Shown: in pieces, positions 45,371 to 54,548 of the stretch
Layout of the letters: every line of letters begins with the position of its first letter
Position numbering within the stretch: the first letter of the stretch is position 1
Source: Crateriforma conspicua
Lineage (GTDB): Bacteria; Planctomycetota; Planctomycetia; Pirellulales; Pirellulaceae
DNA: 64,000 nt
Assembly: GCF_007752935.1 (NCBI RefSeq)
Contig: NZ_CP036319.1
Span: forward strand, 248,001-312,000
Reading direction: 5' to 3'
Translations under genes and position numbers: made by a program
The notes under the pieces: model-generated
What the model was told of the DNA's origin: nothing
Seen by the model: only the letters and a program-made list of their open reading frames with translations
The model's database searches: none

Positions 45371-45455
45371 CAATGCCGTGAACACGGAGCGGCGATGGCG
45401 ACCGCATTCACATGGTTACTCGTTCGTCGCCGCCCGGTTACGGCTGACGTTCGCC
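45365..45455 (+). other. attC of cassette 73
   Basis: R'' GCATAAC, R' GTTCGCC, 91 nt. Cassette start GTTATGCG matches CGCATAAC. Confidence 0.93.
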
Positions 45456-45499
45456 GACCCATGTGTCACCACGTACCCGTCACACCGAAGCTCTCATCC

Positions 45500-45742
45500 A
45501 TGCAGTACCGCTACATTGTCGTTGAACTCCGAGATGGCGGTAGCTGGCATCTCTACGGCGATAAGGACCGTCCTCGCGAAAAACCGTATCCATCAGAAGC
45601 GTTGGGAGTACTTCCCGACCTGCTCGCCGACGGTTGGATACCTGTGCGAGAAACACCGGTCGGTGCTGCAAACATGGGAATAATGCGAAGTGATATTCAA
45701 GCCTATTGTCTGGTCCTTCTCAGTAAAGACGACAATTCGTGA
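45500..45742 (+). CDS. Small hypothetical protein
   Basis: Cassette 74, 80 residues from ATG; an ATG at 45461 would add 13. Strand-rich with MQYRYIVVELRDGGSWHLYG and a later DLLADGWIPVRETPV. The pattern of a short beta protein with a GWxPVRE block is common in unannotated bacterial proteins; no function is known. Confidence 0.65.
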   Translation: MQYRYIVVELRDGGSWHLYGDKDRPREKPYPSEALGVLPDLLADGWIPVRETPVGAANMGIMRSDIQAYCLVLLSKDDNS

Positions 45743-45801
45743 TAGCTAGACACCGATCAATATCGTCAGCATGGTTTCGCATCGTCGCGCTACCGTATTG
45801 C

Positions 45802-45892
45802 GGCGAACCATGACATGCACGGGAGGACGGCTTGCCGCTTTTCTTGCAATGGATAGTTCACTCTCCGTCCCCCGTGATGTCCACCGTTATCC
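45802..45892 (+). other. attC of cassette 74
   Basis: R'' GGCGAAC, R' GTTATCC, 91 nt. Confidence 0.93.
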
Positions 45893-45932
45893 GACTGACG
45901 CGTCCAACATTACTCTCCCAATTGAAAATCCA

Positions 45933-46184
45933 ATGCGACCTAACTCCGACATGTCCCGCCGCCCGGATTCACCGACCGCTCGGATTCGAGACGCTGGGCA
46001 AGGGCGGTGGGCAATGCTGATGGTCGCGTTGATCGGCATGGTGCTCGTTGTGCTTGGTCTGATTCAAGCCTTAGACACTGCGGGCGATTCATCAATTCTG
46101 TACCGAGGATGGTCCACCATCGTATTTGGGATCTCGATCGTGATCCTTTCGCATTCGACCGGTCGACTCATTCCGAATCGCTAG
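45933..46184 (+). CDS. Small membrane protein (copy 2)
   Basis: Cassette 75; identical protein to cassette 58. Confidence 0.65.
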   Translation: MRPNSDMSRRPDSPTARIRDAGQGRWAMLMVALIGMVLVVLGLIQALDTAGDSSILYRGWSTIVFGISIVILSHSTGRLIPNR

Positions 46185-46254
46185 CCGTCCATTTACAACC
46201 CGCGTACAGAACGCATGTTCTAGGTGCAGCCGATACGTGTGAAGTCACTACGGC

Positions 46255-46343
46255 GGATAACCATCGGTTGCAACGGAGGCCGCGAGTTACTGTTTTCAAG
46301 TGGTAAGTCGTTCGCGCGGCCCCGCTGAACCGTGCCGTTCTGC
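46255..46343 (+). other. attC of cassette 75
   Basis: R'' GGATAAC, R' GTTCTGC, 89 nt. Confidence 0.93.
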
Positions 46344-46378
46344 CACCGAGGAATTTCTGCGACGGCAAGCTCAACACA

Positions 46379-46720
46379 ATGGACGATGACAATCAACGAA
46401 TCATCGCCGATGCTGACTCACAGCTGATTGGCAAACTAGACCAGATCCTGACATTGCTCGGAAATGGTCACTGGTCAAAGCATTTTCAAACCGTGCGACA
46501 AGAATTGACCGGGGCAGAGACGTGGGAACAGAAACATACCGCAGCATCCCGCATCAGATCGGTTTATGGTGGAATGGGGTCTTTCAATGACTGGTACGTT
46601 GACGGGGACGTTGACGGCGTCGATTTTGATGACTTGAGAACCCAGCTATACGAACTGTCACGGACATATGAACGCCCGGAAGTTGCGCGTGCGTTGCTTG
46701 AGAACGAAGGTCTCGCGTAA
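46379..46720 (+). CDS. DUF6966-like protein
   Basis: Cassette 76, 113 residues, ATG start. Soluble and helical; IRSVYGGMGSFNDWYVDG resembles the GGMGSLNDLVL block I associate with DUF6966 proteins, function unknown. It lies between second copies of cassettes 58 and 59, which are adjacent at 37 kb. Confidence 0.65.
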   Translation: MDDDNQRIIADADSQLIGKLDQILTLLGNGHWSKHFQTVRQELTGAETWEQKHTAASRIRSVYGGMGSFNDWYVDGDVDGVDFDDLRTQLYELSRTYERPEVARALLENEGLA

Positions 46721-46751
46721 AATGGTTTGCTTGATGTCTCCTGACAAAGAG

Positions 46752-46841
46752 GCAGAACAATGCGATGCACGCCGAGTCGCCGACGGCGCGTTTTCAAGTG
46801 GAGAATTGCCCGCGGCGACCGGGTGATCGCTGCCGTTCGCC
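46752..46841 (+). other. attC of cassette 76
   Basis: R'' GCAGAAC, R' GTTCGCC, 90 nt. Confidence 0.93.
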
Positions 46842-46842
46842 G

Positions 46843-47115
46843 ATGAAGCAGATGGATACCGCAACAGTGGAATTTCGCTTCGAACCACGATGGAAAGAAG
46901 AGCTCGTCGTCCATCACGACGGAGGCTCGTTTGTACTCGACTTTCCGATGGGACGCCCAAACGTTTGTCTTCCGACGGAACCCCGATGGCGCAGCATTGC
47001 TCCACCATTGTTGGTGGACCACTGGGCTGAATTGCACCCGCAATTGAAATCATGGTGCGAAACAAACAACTTTCCGCTGACCGTGAATGACAACGAGACT
47101 GCTTATTGGGACTGA
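46843..47115 (+). CDS. Small hypothetical protein (copy 2)
   Basis: Cassette 77; identical protein to cassette 59, ATG one base after R'. Confidence 0.7.
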   Translation: MKQMDTATVEFRFEPRWKEELVVHHDGGSFVLDFPMGRPNVCLPTEPRWRSIAPPLLVDHWAELHPQLKSWCETNNFPLTVNDNETAYWD

Positions 47116-47176
47116 CGCACAAATGTTCGTCAAAACAGCCATGGGCTGCTGGGCTCGGCAGGCACGTCGAAGATTC

Positions 47177-47267
47177 GGCGAACCATCGCGTGCACCCGAG
47201 CACGCGAGTCCGGCGGTGTTGGAATTGAGAATCTCTCGCGCGTGCCGGGTGACGCGTGACGTTCTGC
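47177..47267 (+). other. attC of cassette 77
   Basis: R'' GGCGAAC, R' GTTCTGC, 91 nt. Confidence 0.93.
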
Positions 47268-47291
47268 CATGGAGTTTTTCTCCACCACAAT

Positions 47292-47819
47292 ATGAGAATC
47301 AGACGGAGCGATAACTCGCCCTCCCCTCTTAGCTTACGCGCGTGCTTGGTGCTGACGACGTTTTCAGCGTTATTGATTTGGGTCGGCGCTGTCTACTTTT
47401 TGTGGATCCTCGCATCAACTGCTCTTCACTACTTTGTGTTGGCGCATTTTGCCTTGGTGGCGCGTCGTTCCAGTCGACTCGATGTCACTGCGCCGTTTGC
47501 GCGGTGGCGAACTCCTCGGCGCGAATTACCTACGCTTCGTGTTGGCGTTATCGTATTCGTCGGCTTCCTCGGCTTGATACATCTGATCATCGTATTGACG
47601 TTCTTTCCGATTGCCTTTCCCACTATTTGGCATACGCCAACAATCGCGTCGCTGACGTTGGCTCAAATTGAGCGTTCAACTATTGTGGGATTCTCATTGC
47701 TGCTGGTGATTTCGTTTTTGCTGGGCGTCTACGGTGGTGGTAGCTTCTCGCGTCGTGTTTGCATGGAGACGTCTGGGGCATTAACCTTATTACACGCTTG
47801 TCACTTTTTGATTCCGTAA
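47292..47819 (+). CDS. Multi-helix membrane protein
   Basis: Cassette 78, 175 residues, ATG start. Basic N-terminus, helices at about 15-40, 42-60, 83-110 and 130-152. No family recognised. Confidence 0.7.
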   Translation: MRIRRSDNSPSPLSLRACLVLTTFSALLIWVGAVYFLWILASTALHYFVLAHFALVARRSSRLDVTAPFARWRTPRRELPTLRVGVIVFVGFLGLIHLIIVLTFFPIAFPTIWHTPTIASLTLAQIERSTIVGFSLLLVISFLLGVYGGGSFSRRVCMETSGALTLLHACHFLIP

Positions 47820-47828
47820 TTTGTAAAG

Positions 47829-47917
47829 GCAGAACCATGCGATGCACCGAAGTCGCGGGTAAGGTCGGTACAAATGGAAAACCAATCGTCGCGACTCGGT
47901 GATCGCGGCCGTTCGCC
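47829..47917 (+). other. attC of cassette 78
   Basis: R'' GCAGAAC, R' GTTCGCC, 89 nt. Confidence 0.93.
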
Positions 47918-47941
47918 GTAATCGATAGTTTGAATTGTTGC

Positions 47942-48289
47942 ATGACACCCAACCCGTATGCCCCAACCGAATCCGACGCAACATCGGGCGTTCACCGGCT
48001 CCGATTGAACGGATTCGCGCAAGGCACACGCGACGCAGTCGTATTTTCCACCGTCCTGCTCGTATGTTTGGTTCCCGTACTACGCCCGTATTACGATTCA
48101 CTGTTGTCAACGATAGCGGACACGTTGTGGATTCCAGTGATTTGGATTCTAGCGGCAGGTACAGTCGCTGAAGTGAAATATCGGCGGAGCGTTCCTGATC
48201 CTTCTAGGAGGTCTTGGCTTTCGTCCGACCTAAATCCTTCGCATGGGGAGATCGGCGAACCAGCGGATGCACGTGAGTCGCCGAGTTAG
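47942..48289 (+). CDS. Small membrane protein with TPNPYAPTE N-terminus (copy 2)
   Basis: Cassette 79; identical protein to cassette 33. Confidence 0.75.
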   Translation: MTPNPYAPTESDATSGVHRLRLNGFAQGTRDAVVFSTVLLVCLVPVLRPYYDSLLSTIADTLWIPVIWILAAGTVAEVKYRRSVPDPSRRSWLSSDLNPSHGEIGEPADARESPS

Positions 48290-48343
48290 TTTTTTTGAAG
48301 TGGTCAGTCATTCGCGGCGACCACGTGATCCGTATCGTTCCCC
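48254..48343 (+). other. attC of cassette 79
   Basis: R'' GGCGAAC, R' GTTCCCC, 90 nt. Confidence 0.93.
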
Positions 48344-48360
48344 GACTGACTTGCAGACGA

Positions 48361-48756
48361 ATGATTGACGTTGAATCCCAACCAAAGATCGTCGCAGACA
48401 TCGTGATGCTCACGGCATCTGAAGGTGGACGGAAACGCGGAATCGAAATCGATGTGAATGCGCGGTACATGCCGCATCTGGCGATTGATGATCGCACCAA
48501 CCGCGTCGCAAGAACTGACTCGAAAAATCAATCCACCGAACACTACATGGGCGTTCAGTTCGAGCCGGCATTGTCGGTTACCGACACTGCGACTGGTTCC
48601 GGACGATACCCACTTTGTCTCATGTACTATCCCCGCGTCGATTACACGACACTGAAAACGGGGGCCACGTTCACGGTGCGCGAGGGCGGACGCATTGTGG
48701 GTCACGGCGTCGTGGTATCATCAGGGGATGAAACCGATCAGCCACAGCCAGAATAA
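48361..48756 (+). CDS. Stand-alone EF-Tu domain-III-like protein
   Basis: Cassette 80, 131 residues, ATG start. PKIVADIVMLTASEGGRKRG at the N-terminus and GATFTVREGGRIVGHGVVVS at the C-terminus correspond to the first and last strands of EF-Tu domain III (compare VEAxxYxLTxEEGGR and FxxREGGRTVGxGVV). There is no GTPase domain. In EF-Tu this barrel contacts tRNA and EF-Ts, so a role in binding a translation component is possible but unproven. Confidence 0.75.
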   Translation: MIDVESQPKIVADIVMLTASEGGRKRGIEIDVNARYMPHLAIDDRTNRVARTDSKNQSTEHYMGVQFEPALSVTDTATGSGRYPLCLMYYPRVDYTTLKTGATFTVREGGRIVGHGVVVSSGDETDQPQPE

Positions 48757-48759
48757 AGC

Positions 48760-48849
48760 GGGGAACCATCCCGTGCACCGGAGCCGGGCTTGCGTGGTTT
48801 CACGAATGGACAATCAACCTTCCCGGCCCGGTGACGGGTAACGTTACAC
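48760..48849 (+). other. attC of cassette 80
   Basis: R'' GGGGAAC, R' GTTACAC, 90 nt. Confidence 0.93.
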
Positions 48850-49412
48850 GGGGTCGGCTCTGATCGGCATCAGGCTTTGACTTTCGGATGCGCGGTCGGC
48901 CGGCTTCGATGGTGATTGAAGTTAGAATGCGGTGTCATGTTTGACCGTGTCGCTGAACACATTGGTCGTGCTCGGACAATAGCCGCTTTGCAATGTTGAC
49001 TGAACGCAGAGACGATCACCACGTACCGACGCTTTGAATCGATTGATGCTTCAAGCTTTGACTTTGTTTGCGTCGGAACGTCGCGATCTTCAAGCCGGTT
49101 CGAGCGGTGTTTGCGCGGTCGATTCGGTGAATGTGCTACGTTGCCTGATTCGTCATGGATTCAACCGCGGTCTCGGGGCTCCCTACGCCGCCGGCCGCTG
49201 GGTGTCTTCTTTACGTGTCTGGCCGCCGGCTCCGGCAACCCCGATCCCGCAACGCTTTGTTCGACATCACAATGAAGAAACTCGATGCTTCAAGCCGTGC
49301 GACGTTGCCGGCTTGATTCGATGTGTAACAATGCGTTCAACCGAAGCGGGGTTAAGCCGTCTTGGACGCTTCGCTGACCACGTTTCCACGCCCCCGCTCG
49401 GTTAACGCGACC
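48843..49412 (+). repeat. Cassette 81: repeated cassette U, mosaic
   Basis: 570 bp. Left part as copy 11 (QALTLF, GRWVSSLRVW), right part as copy 6 (PQRFVRHHNEETRCFKP). + frame 49034-49405. Confidence 0.9.
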
Positions 49413-49419
49413 GTTATCC
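49323..49419 (+). other. attC of cassette 81
   Basis: R'' GTGTAAC, R' GTTATCC, 97 nt. Confidence 0.93.
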
Positions 49420-49485
49420 GACTGAAATCTAATTGCGCACACTGTCGCCGCTCGTTACCCGAAATAGCAATCTGAGAGCATAGCG

Positions 49486-49914
49486 TTGACTGACGTGTTC
49501 TCCCTCAAGCTTGCGATTTACTTCGTTGGGCCGCTCCTTTTACTTTACGCCGCGACATACCTCACGGGCGCGGTATTGACGCTTGTCTCGAGCATGGTCG
49601 TTGATCGCGAACTTTCACTGGATTCTGCGATGCAATCAATGGTAATCGTGATTTGCGCAACGACTTTTGTAGCGTCAATTGCTCATTGGAGCATCGGATC
49701 TCCACGGATGACTCTCGCATTCGCCGTTACGTCGTTTTTCTTTGCCGGCGGCCTCGTGTATTCTTACGCTGTCGAGGACTACACCCAATTCAACGAAAAA
49801 CGCAAGACAAAACCGATTGGAATATCTAAGGGGTTCCTGGTGTCAGGTATCTATTCCATCCTCTTTGCTGCGCTGACCATGTTCGCGATCTGGGTTGCTG
49901 GTGTTGCACGGTGA
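49486..49914 (+). CDS. Four-helix membrane protein (copy 2)
   Basis: Cassette 82; identical protein to cassette 24. Confidence 0.75.
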   Translation: MTDVFSLKLAIYFVGPLLLLYAATYLTGAVLTLVSSMVVDRELSLDSAMQSMVIVICATTFVASIAHWSIGSPRMTLAFAVTSFFFAGGLVYSYAVEDYTQFNEKRKTKPIGISKGFLVSGIYSILFAALTMFAIWVAGVAR

Positions 49915-49928
49915 CACAGCAGAACGAC

Positions 49929-50019
49929 GGATAACCAAGCCATTCACACGGAGCACGGCTTGCACGTTTTCACAAATGGATACATCACTCTCCGTGCCCG
50001 GTGATGGCCACCGTTATCC
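49929..50019 (+). other. attC of cassette 82
   Basis: R'' GGATAAC, R' GTTATCC, 91 nt. Confidence 0.93.
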
Positions 50020-50030
50020 GACTAAGATTC

Positions 50031-50456
50031 ATGACCAAACGCCCGGCAGCCGCTGACATCCAAGCTCACTTGTGTGAACTTGCCCAAACAATCGCACGCG
50101 ATCATTTTTCGTTGACGCTGGACTTCACCCCCGATTCAGTGTGGCACGTTGAAACGATATTGTCCGAGATGCATCTCGCGTACGTCGAATCTGAATCCGA
50201 CGAGGGGATGACGGGCGTCGCCCTCGAATTCGCTGCCTACATCGTCACTGTGATTCAACGCGATTTCGGACCTGCAAAATGGGAACGAGACTGCGAAAGC
50301 TTCGGCGAAGATGCATTCCCACTTCATTGGGATGGCGGTAAGATCTACCCGCTCGCATGGTGCATGAAACGTATATTCGACGGTCCCGGCGACGACGTCT
50401 GGACTAAATTCCAATCGCTTGTCGTAAACAAGCGGGTGAATAATGTTGGCGGATAA
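50031..50456 (+). CDS. DUF3806-like protein (copy 2 of 3)
   Basis: Cassette 83; identical protein to cassettes 62 and 106. Confidence 0.7.
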   Translation: MTKRPAAADIQAHLCELAQTIARDHFSLTLDFTPDSVWHVETILSEMHLAYVESESDEGMTGVALEFAAYIVTVIQRDFGPAKWERDCESFGEDAFPLHWDGGKIYPLAWCMKRIFDGPGDDVWTKFQSLVVNKRVNNVGG

Positions 50457-50539
50457 CAATTCCGTGCACCGGAGCGGCGTCAGCGTGTTTTCTGATGGAA
50501 AGTTTTGCTCTCGCCGCCCGGTGACGGCGGACGTTCGCC
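50451..50539 (+). other. attC of cassette 83
   Basis: R'' GGATAAC, R' GTTCGCC, 89 nt. Confidence 0.93.
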
Positions 50540-50593
50540 GACTGACCAGCCCGACACCGAACCCATCGCTAACTCGTGAGTGACGCTATTTAG

Positions 50594-50935
50594 GTGAATC
50601 GCAAGCTACTCCTGCTCAGTTTCGTCGCCATCGTGGCAAGTGTTTCCGTCTACGCCTATCGAAATCGTGACATTCCCTTCACGTCAGAAGGATGGAAGTC
50701 TGACTTCTCGCAACGGCCCCGGATGGTTTCGGATTTGGTCTCAAATCGCATGCTGGACGGTGTTTCTCGCGCGCACGTTGAACGGATGCTGGGTGTGCCG
50801 TCTAACGGCCCTGACTCAATCATCGCTGGTAGATACGTCTATTGGGCCGGTACTGACGGCGTGATTGATGACATGTGGCTCGAAGTCACGTTTGTAGAAG
50901 ATCGGGTTGCCGATGTAAGACACGTACCCGATTGA
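50594..50935 (+). CDS. BamE/SmpA-like membrane-anchored protein
   Basis: Cassette 84, 113 residues, GTG start. One N-terminal helix (about 4-21) without a lipobox, then MVSDLVSNRMLDGVSRAHVE, a MLGVPS turn and YWAGTDGVIDDMWLEVTFVE: the helix-helix-turn-strands order of the BamE/SmpA fold, in which a GxxxxxVxxxLGxP block starts the strands. It would face the periplasm. A role in outer-membrane assembly cannot be inferred from the fold alone. Confidence 0.7.
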   Translation: MNRKLLLLSFVAIVASVSVYAYRNRDIPFTSEGWKSDFSQRPRMVSDLVSNRMLDGVSRAHVERMLGVPSNGPDSIIAGRYVYWAGTDGVIDDMWLEVTFVEDRVADVRHVPD

Positions 50936-50976
50936 ATCTACGCGTCTACGGTGCCCTGCGTTACAATCTACGTTGC

Positions 50977-51066
50977 GGCGAACCATGGGTTGCAACGGAG
51001 GCCGCGACCTGACGTTTCTGAAGTGGTGAGTCGCTCGCGCGGCCCCGCTGAACCCTACCGTTACAC
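50977..51066 (+). other. attC of cassette 84
   Basis: R'' GGCGAAC, R' GTTACAC, 90 nt. Confidence 0.93.
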
Positions 51067-51629
51067 GGGGTTGGCTCTGATCGGCATCAAGCTTTGATTT
51101 TCGGATGCGCGGTCGGCCGGCTTCGATGGTGATTGAAGTTAGAATGCGGTGTCATGTTTGACCGTGTCGCTGAACACATTGGTCGTGCTCGGACAATAGC
51201 CGCTTTGCAATGTTGACTGAACGCAGAGACGATCACCACGTACCGACGCTTTGAATCGATTGATGCTTCAAGCTTTGACTTTGTTTGCGTCGGAACGTCG
51301 CGATCTTCAAGCCGGTTCGAGCGGTGTTTGCGCGGTCGATTTGGTGAATGTGCTACGTTGCCTGATTCGTCATGGATTCAACCGCGGTCTCGGGGCTCCC
51401 TACGCCGCCGGCCGCTGGGTGTCTTCTTTACGTGTCTGGCCGCCGGCTCCGGCAACCCCGATCCCGCAACGCTTTGGCCGACTTCGACAGGAAGAAACTC
51501 GATGCTTCAAACCGTGCGACGTTGCCGGCTTGATTCGATGTGTAACAATGCGTTCAACCGAAGCGGGGTTGAGCCGTCTTGGACGCTTCGCTGACCACGT
51601 TTCCACGCCCCCGCTCGGTTAACGCCGCC
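51060..51629 (+). repeat. Cassette 85: repeated cassette U, mosaic
   Basis: 570 bp. First about 65 bp as copy 6 (aagctttgattttcggatgc), then as copy 11, except VDLV for VDSV and PQRFGR for PPRFGR. + frame 51251-51622. Confidence 0.9.
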
Positions 51630-51636
51630 GTTCGTC
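51540..51636 (+). other. attC of cassette 85
   Basis: R'' GTGTAAC, R' GTTCGTC, 97 nt. Confidence 0.93.
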
Positions 51637-51696
51637 GACGTAATAAAATGTCGGTTGTCACAACGATTTTGAGGCCCAACGGTTCTGAACATCCTG

Positions 51697-51984
51697 TTGC
51701 ACATCGTTTTCGCGTTCGGATGCTTCGTGTCCGCGACTAATTTCTATTGGGCATTCCTACGGTATCCGGTACACCGAATCCGAGGAGGGACCGAAGACGA
51801 CTACCGTTGGATCTCCGCGGCGCCACTTGTCGGTTCGTTCCTGATCGTGGTGACGCTACCATTCCTCGATACATCACCGTGTATTTGGTGGCTGGGTGTC
51901 GTTTGTGCTGTAGCCGACACGGGTGGGATTCACTGGTTCGCGGTTGCCATGGCGTGGATGGCGCTGACTGGACGATTGCGGTAG
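51697..51984 (+). CDS. Small membrane protein (copy 2)
   Basis: Cassette 86, 95 residues, TTG start. Close homologue of cassette 27 with a handful of substitutions (W to C, L to M), so an older duplication than the identical pairs. Confidence 0.65.
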   Translation: MHIVFAFGCFVSATNFYWAFLRYPVHRIRGGTEDDYRWISAAPLVGSFLIVVTLPFLDTSPCIWWLGVVCAVADTGGIHWFAVAMAWMALTGRLR

Positions 51985-52030
51985 AATGTGACGTGCAACC
52001 CGTGTTCGACTTGGAGCGTCGCGGGGAGGC

Positions 52031-52119
52031 GACGAACCATGCCGTGCACCGGAGCGGCGTCATCGTATTCTCTGATGGTTAGTTTTTCTCTCGCCGCCCG
52101 GTGACGGCGGACGTTACAC
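52031..52119 (+). other. attC of cassette 86
   Basis: R'' GACGAAC, R' GTTACAC, 89 nt. Cassette start GTTCGTCG matches. Confidence 0.93.
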
Positions 52120-52682
52120 GGGGTTGGCTCTGATCGGCATCAGGCTTTGACTTTCGGGTGCGCGGTCGGCCGGCTTTGATGGTGAATCAAGATCCGATGC
52201 GGTGTCGTGTTTGGCGGTGTCGCTAAGTGCATTGGTCGTGCTCGGTCTTTCGCCGCTTCGCAATGTTGACTGAACGCAGAGACGATCACCACGTACCGAC
52301 GCTTTGAATCAATTGATACTTCCATCCGCCAAAGTGTTTGCGTCGGAACGTCGCGATCTTCAAGCCGATTCGGGCGTTGGTTGCGCGGTCGATTTGGCGA
52401 ATGTGCTACGTTGCTTGACTCGTCCTGGATTCCACCGCGGTCTCGGGGCACCCTTCGCCGGCGGCCGCTGGATGTCCTCTTTGCGTGACTGGCCGTCGGC
52501 TCCGGCAACCCCGATCCCGCAACGCTTTGGCCGACTTCGACAGGAAGAAACTCGATGCTTCAAGCCGTGCGACGTTGCCGGCTTGATTCGATGTGTAACA
52601 ATGCGTTCAACCGAAGCGGGGTTGAGCCGTCTTGGACGCTTCGCTGACCACGTTTCCACGCCCCCGCTCGGTTAACGCGACC
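52113..52682 (+). repeat. Cassette 87: repeated cassette U, mosaic
   Basis: 570 bp. Left part as copy 15 (PSAKVF, DSGVGCAVDLA), right part as copy 0 (FAGGRWMSSLRDWPSAPATP, LRQEETRCFKP). + frame 52304-52675; minus frame 52508-52140 open. Confidence 0.9.
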
Positions 52683-52689
52683 GTTATCC
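52593..52689 (+). other. attC of cassette 87
   Basis: R'' GTGTAAC, R' GTTATCC, 97 nt. Confidence 0.93.
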
Positions 52690-52710
52690 GACTGAACCTG
52701 GCATACATCC

Positions 52711-53082
52711 ATGACGCTACCCGAGCCGACCATCGTCTTTCGATCTCGCAGCTACCCTGCGGCTGACGCGTTGGTCGCCTACTTAGTTGAAGGCGGCATC
52801 AAAGCGCGTCTGGTTGGTCCTGCAACTCCATTCGGCCAGCCCCATGCTGGCGATGGGCCAATTTTTGGCACTGTTTATGACGTTCTCGCCGCCGACTGCT
52901 CGCCTACTGTAATTGACGGCCTGCTGCGGACATGGCACCAACTGCAATCCGAAGTCGCTGCATCAAATGACCTGTTCTGCTACCATTGTGTTGATGTGTT
53001 GGACGCTCCCAGTCACTCCTGTCCACGTTGCGGCGAATTGCTCGAAATCTCGACTGATTCGACGACACAAAATGGCGGATAA
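52711..53082 (+). CDS. DUF2007-like protein with zinc ribbon
   Basis: Cassette 88, 123 residues, ATG start. Residues 6-65 (IVFRSRSYPAADALVAYLVE, GGIKARLVG, then YDVLAADCSP) follow the signal-transducing DUF2007 pattern, a small ferredoxin-like fold. A C-terminal zinc ribbon has FCYHC and CPRCG (about 89-108). This fusion is common in environmental bacteria; function unknown. TAA stop in R''. Confidence 0.78.
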   Translation: MTLPEPTIVFRSRSYPAADALVAYLVEGGIKARLVGPATPFGQPHAGDGPIFGTVYDVLAADCSPTVIDGLLRTWHQLQSEVAASNDLFCYHCVDVLDAPSHSCPRCGELLEISTDSTTQNGG

Positions 53083-53170
53083 CCATCCGATGCACACGGA
53101 GCGGCGGTGGTCGGCTTTTTCGTTTCCTTGCAACCTGTTCGCCGCCGCCCGGTGATCGGTAACGTTCGCC
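53077..53170 (+). other. attC of cassette 88
   Basis: R'' GGATAAC, R' GTTCGCC, 94 nt. Confidence 0.93.
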
Positions 53171-53257
53171 GACTTGAGAGTTGCGCCAAACACAAATCTG
53201 CTTCGGCTACGATTGGCAAAAGACAGCGTTTCATCTTTGCTCCGGCTCCCCTGAACA

Positions 53258-53584
53258 ATGCACATTAGAACTGCCCTTCGATCGTACGGTGACGCTTGGC
53301 GGACGACGTTTCACTTCATTGCGTTTGGAATCGTTTTCTCCATCTTGACGTTACCATTTCGACTGTTGGAAATCGTCACCGGACCGGAACCCAGTTGGCA
53401 CATTGCTGTGCCGCTTATTTTTGCTTTGGTGGTTTACCTTCCGTTTTCCGTAGCTTGGGCGTCACGACTCACTGGTGTTCGTCCACGTACGCCCGAAGAG
53501 CAGGAGGAGCACCACAGGAAGATCGTTGATGAAAAGAATGCTCAATTGCGTCGGGAGAGCTCGCGTGAACCGATCGTGGATTGA
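53258..53584 (+). CDS. Small membrane protein (intact copy)
   Basis: Cassette 89, 108 residues, ATG start. Helices at about 17-40 and 48-69, then a charged tail (PRTPEEQEEHHRKIVDEKNA). Cassette 98 is the same gene with a nonsense codon at Gly24. No family recognised. Confidence 0.7.
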   Translation: MHIRTALRSYGDAWRTTFHFIAFGIVFSILTLPFRLLEIVTGPEPSWHIAVPLIFALVVYLPFSVAWASRLTGVRPRTPEEQEEHHRKIVDEKNAQLRRESSREPIVD

Positions 53585-53616
53585 ACAATGTGCCCTCAAC
53601 GCAACGAAAACATTGC

Positions 53617-53705
53617 GGCGAACCATGCCGTGCACCGGAGCGGCGTCGTCGCGTTTTCTGATGGTCAACTCTACTCTCGCCGCCCGGTGACGGCGGCCGT
53701 TATCC
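53617..53705 (+). other. attC of cassette 89
   Basis: R'' GGCGAAC, R' GTTATCC, 89 nt. Confidence 0.93.
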
Positions 53706-53750
53706 GACTGAGGAAGCTCCCGAATCCCTGGCGATAATCACAATTGTTTC

Positions 53751-54077
53751 ATGACGCCAAATCCGTACGCTCCGACTGCTGTAGCCGCCGCCACTGACAA
53801 GCGACACATTCCTCCATTGGCTAGGTTCGCGTATGTCGGTGGTGGGTTCCTTGTTTGCGTAATGGCATCCCTTCTGTCCTACATGATTTTCGTCGCCATG
53901 TCCTATCCTGGCCTCAACGACAATTCTGGGCTACACGATTCCTACTGGCCGGAAACTGCGGTCTATGTTTCGACTGCTGGTTGCCTAATATGCGGACTCC
54001 CTGGCATTTCACTACTTTACTTCGCAACTCGCTACTCTCGTGCCTTCACTGCCGTCATTGGACGGCTAGACTCGTGA
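53751..54077 (+). CDS. Small membrane protein with TPNPYAPT N-terminus
   Basis: Cassette 90, 108 residues, ATG start. MTPNPYAPTAVAAATD, then helices at about 27-50 and 72-91. Same N-terminal motif as cassette 33, otherwise unrelated. Confidence 0.75.
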   Translation: MTPNPYAPTAVAAATDKRHIPPLARFAYVGGGFLVCVMASLLSYMIFVAMSYPGLNDNSGLHDSYWPETAVYVSTAGCLICGLPGISLLYFATRYSRAFTAVIGRLDS

Positions 54078-54117
54078 TGCGGATATGGCCGCGCGGTTCT
54101 TGCCGCATCCAAACCGC

Positions 54118-54208
54118 GGATAACCATGTCGTGCACGCGGAGCACGGCTTGCATGATTTCACAAATGGAAAGTCGTCTCTCCGTGCCCGGTGACGACCGC
54201 CGTTCGCT
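54118..54208 (+). other. attC of cassette 90
   Basis: R'' GGATAAC, R' GTTCGCT, 91 nt. Confidence 0.93.
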
Positions 54209-54229
54209 GGCTTGAAGTGAGTTCAGGAT

Positions 54230-54451
54230 ATGACTCAAGAGCATTCGCTGCAAATCATTCGTGACGCGTTCTCCCACGTGATAGTGGATCGCATCGTCGT
54301 GGAATATGACCCGATTGTCGAAGAAGAGGTTGCCAAGATCTACGTTGCTGATGAGCAGCTGGAGGCCGCGTTAGGCGACGACGGATTGTATCCGCGTACG
54401 GTCGCGATGAAGGCGGGACTGTCAATCGAAGTCACGCTGTCACACGAATGA
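54230..54451 (+). CDS. Small acidic protein
   Basis: Cassette 91, 73 residues, ATG start with tcagga upstream. Soluble, acidic; VVEYDPIVEEEVAKIYVADE. Size and charge would suit an antitoxin or immunity protein, but no motif supports that. Confidence 0.65.
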   Translation: MTQEHSLQIIRDAFSHVIVDRIVVEYDPIVEEEVAKIYVADEQLEAALGDDGLYPRTVAMKAGLSIEVTLSHE

Positions 54452-54458
54452 TAACGCC

Positions 54459-54548
54459 AGCGAACCAGCGGATGCACGGGAGACCTCGGCGGTGTCGGTT
54501 TTGAATGGTAAATCAACTCCTCGGTCCCCGTGATCCGGGACGTTACAC
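54459..54548 (+). other. attC of cassette 91
   Basis: R'' AGCGAAC, R' GTTACAC, 90 nt. Cassette start GTTCGCTGG matches CCAGCGAAC over nine bases. Confidence 0.94.
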
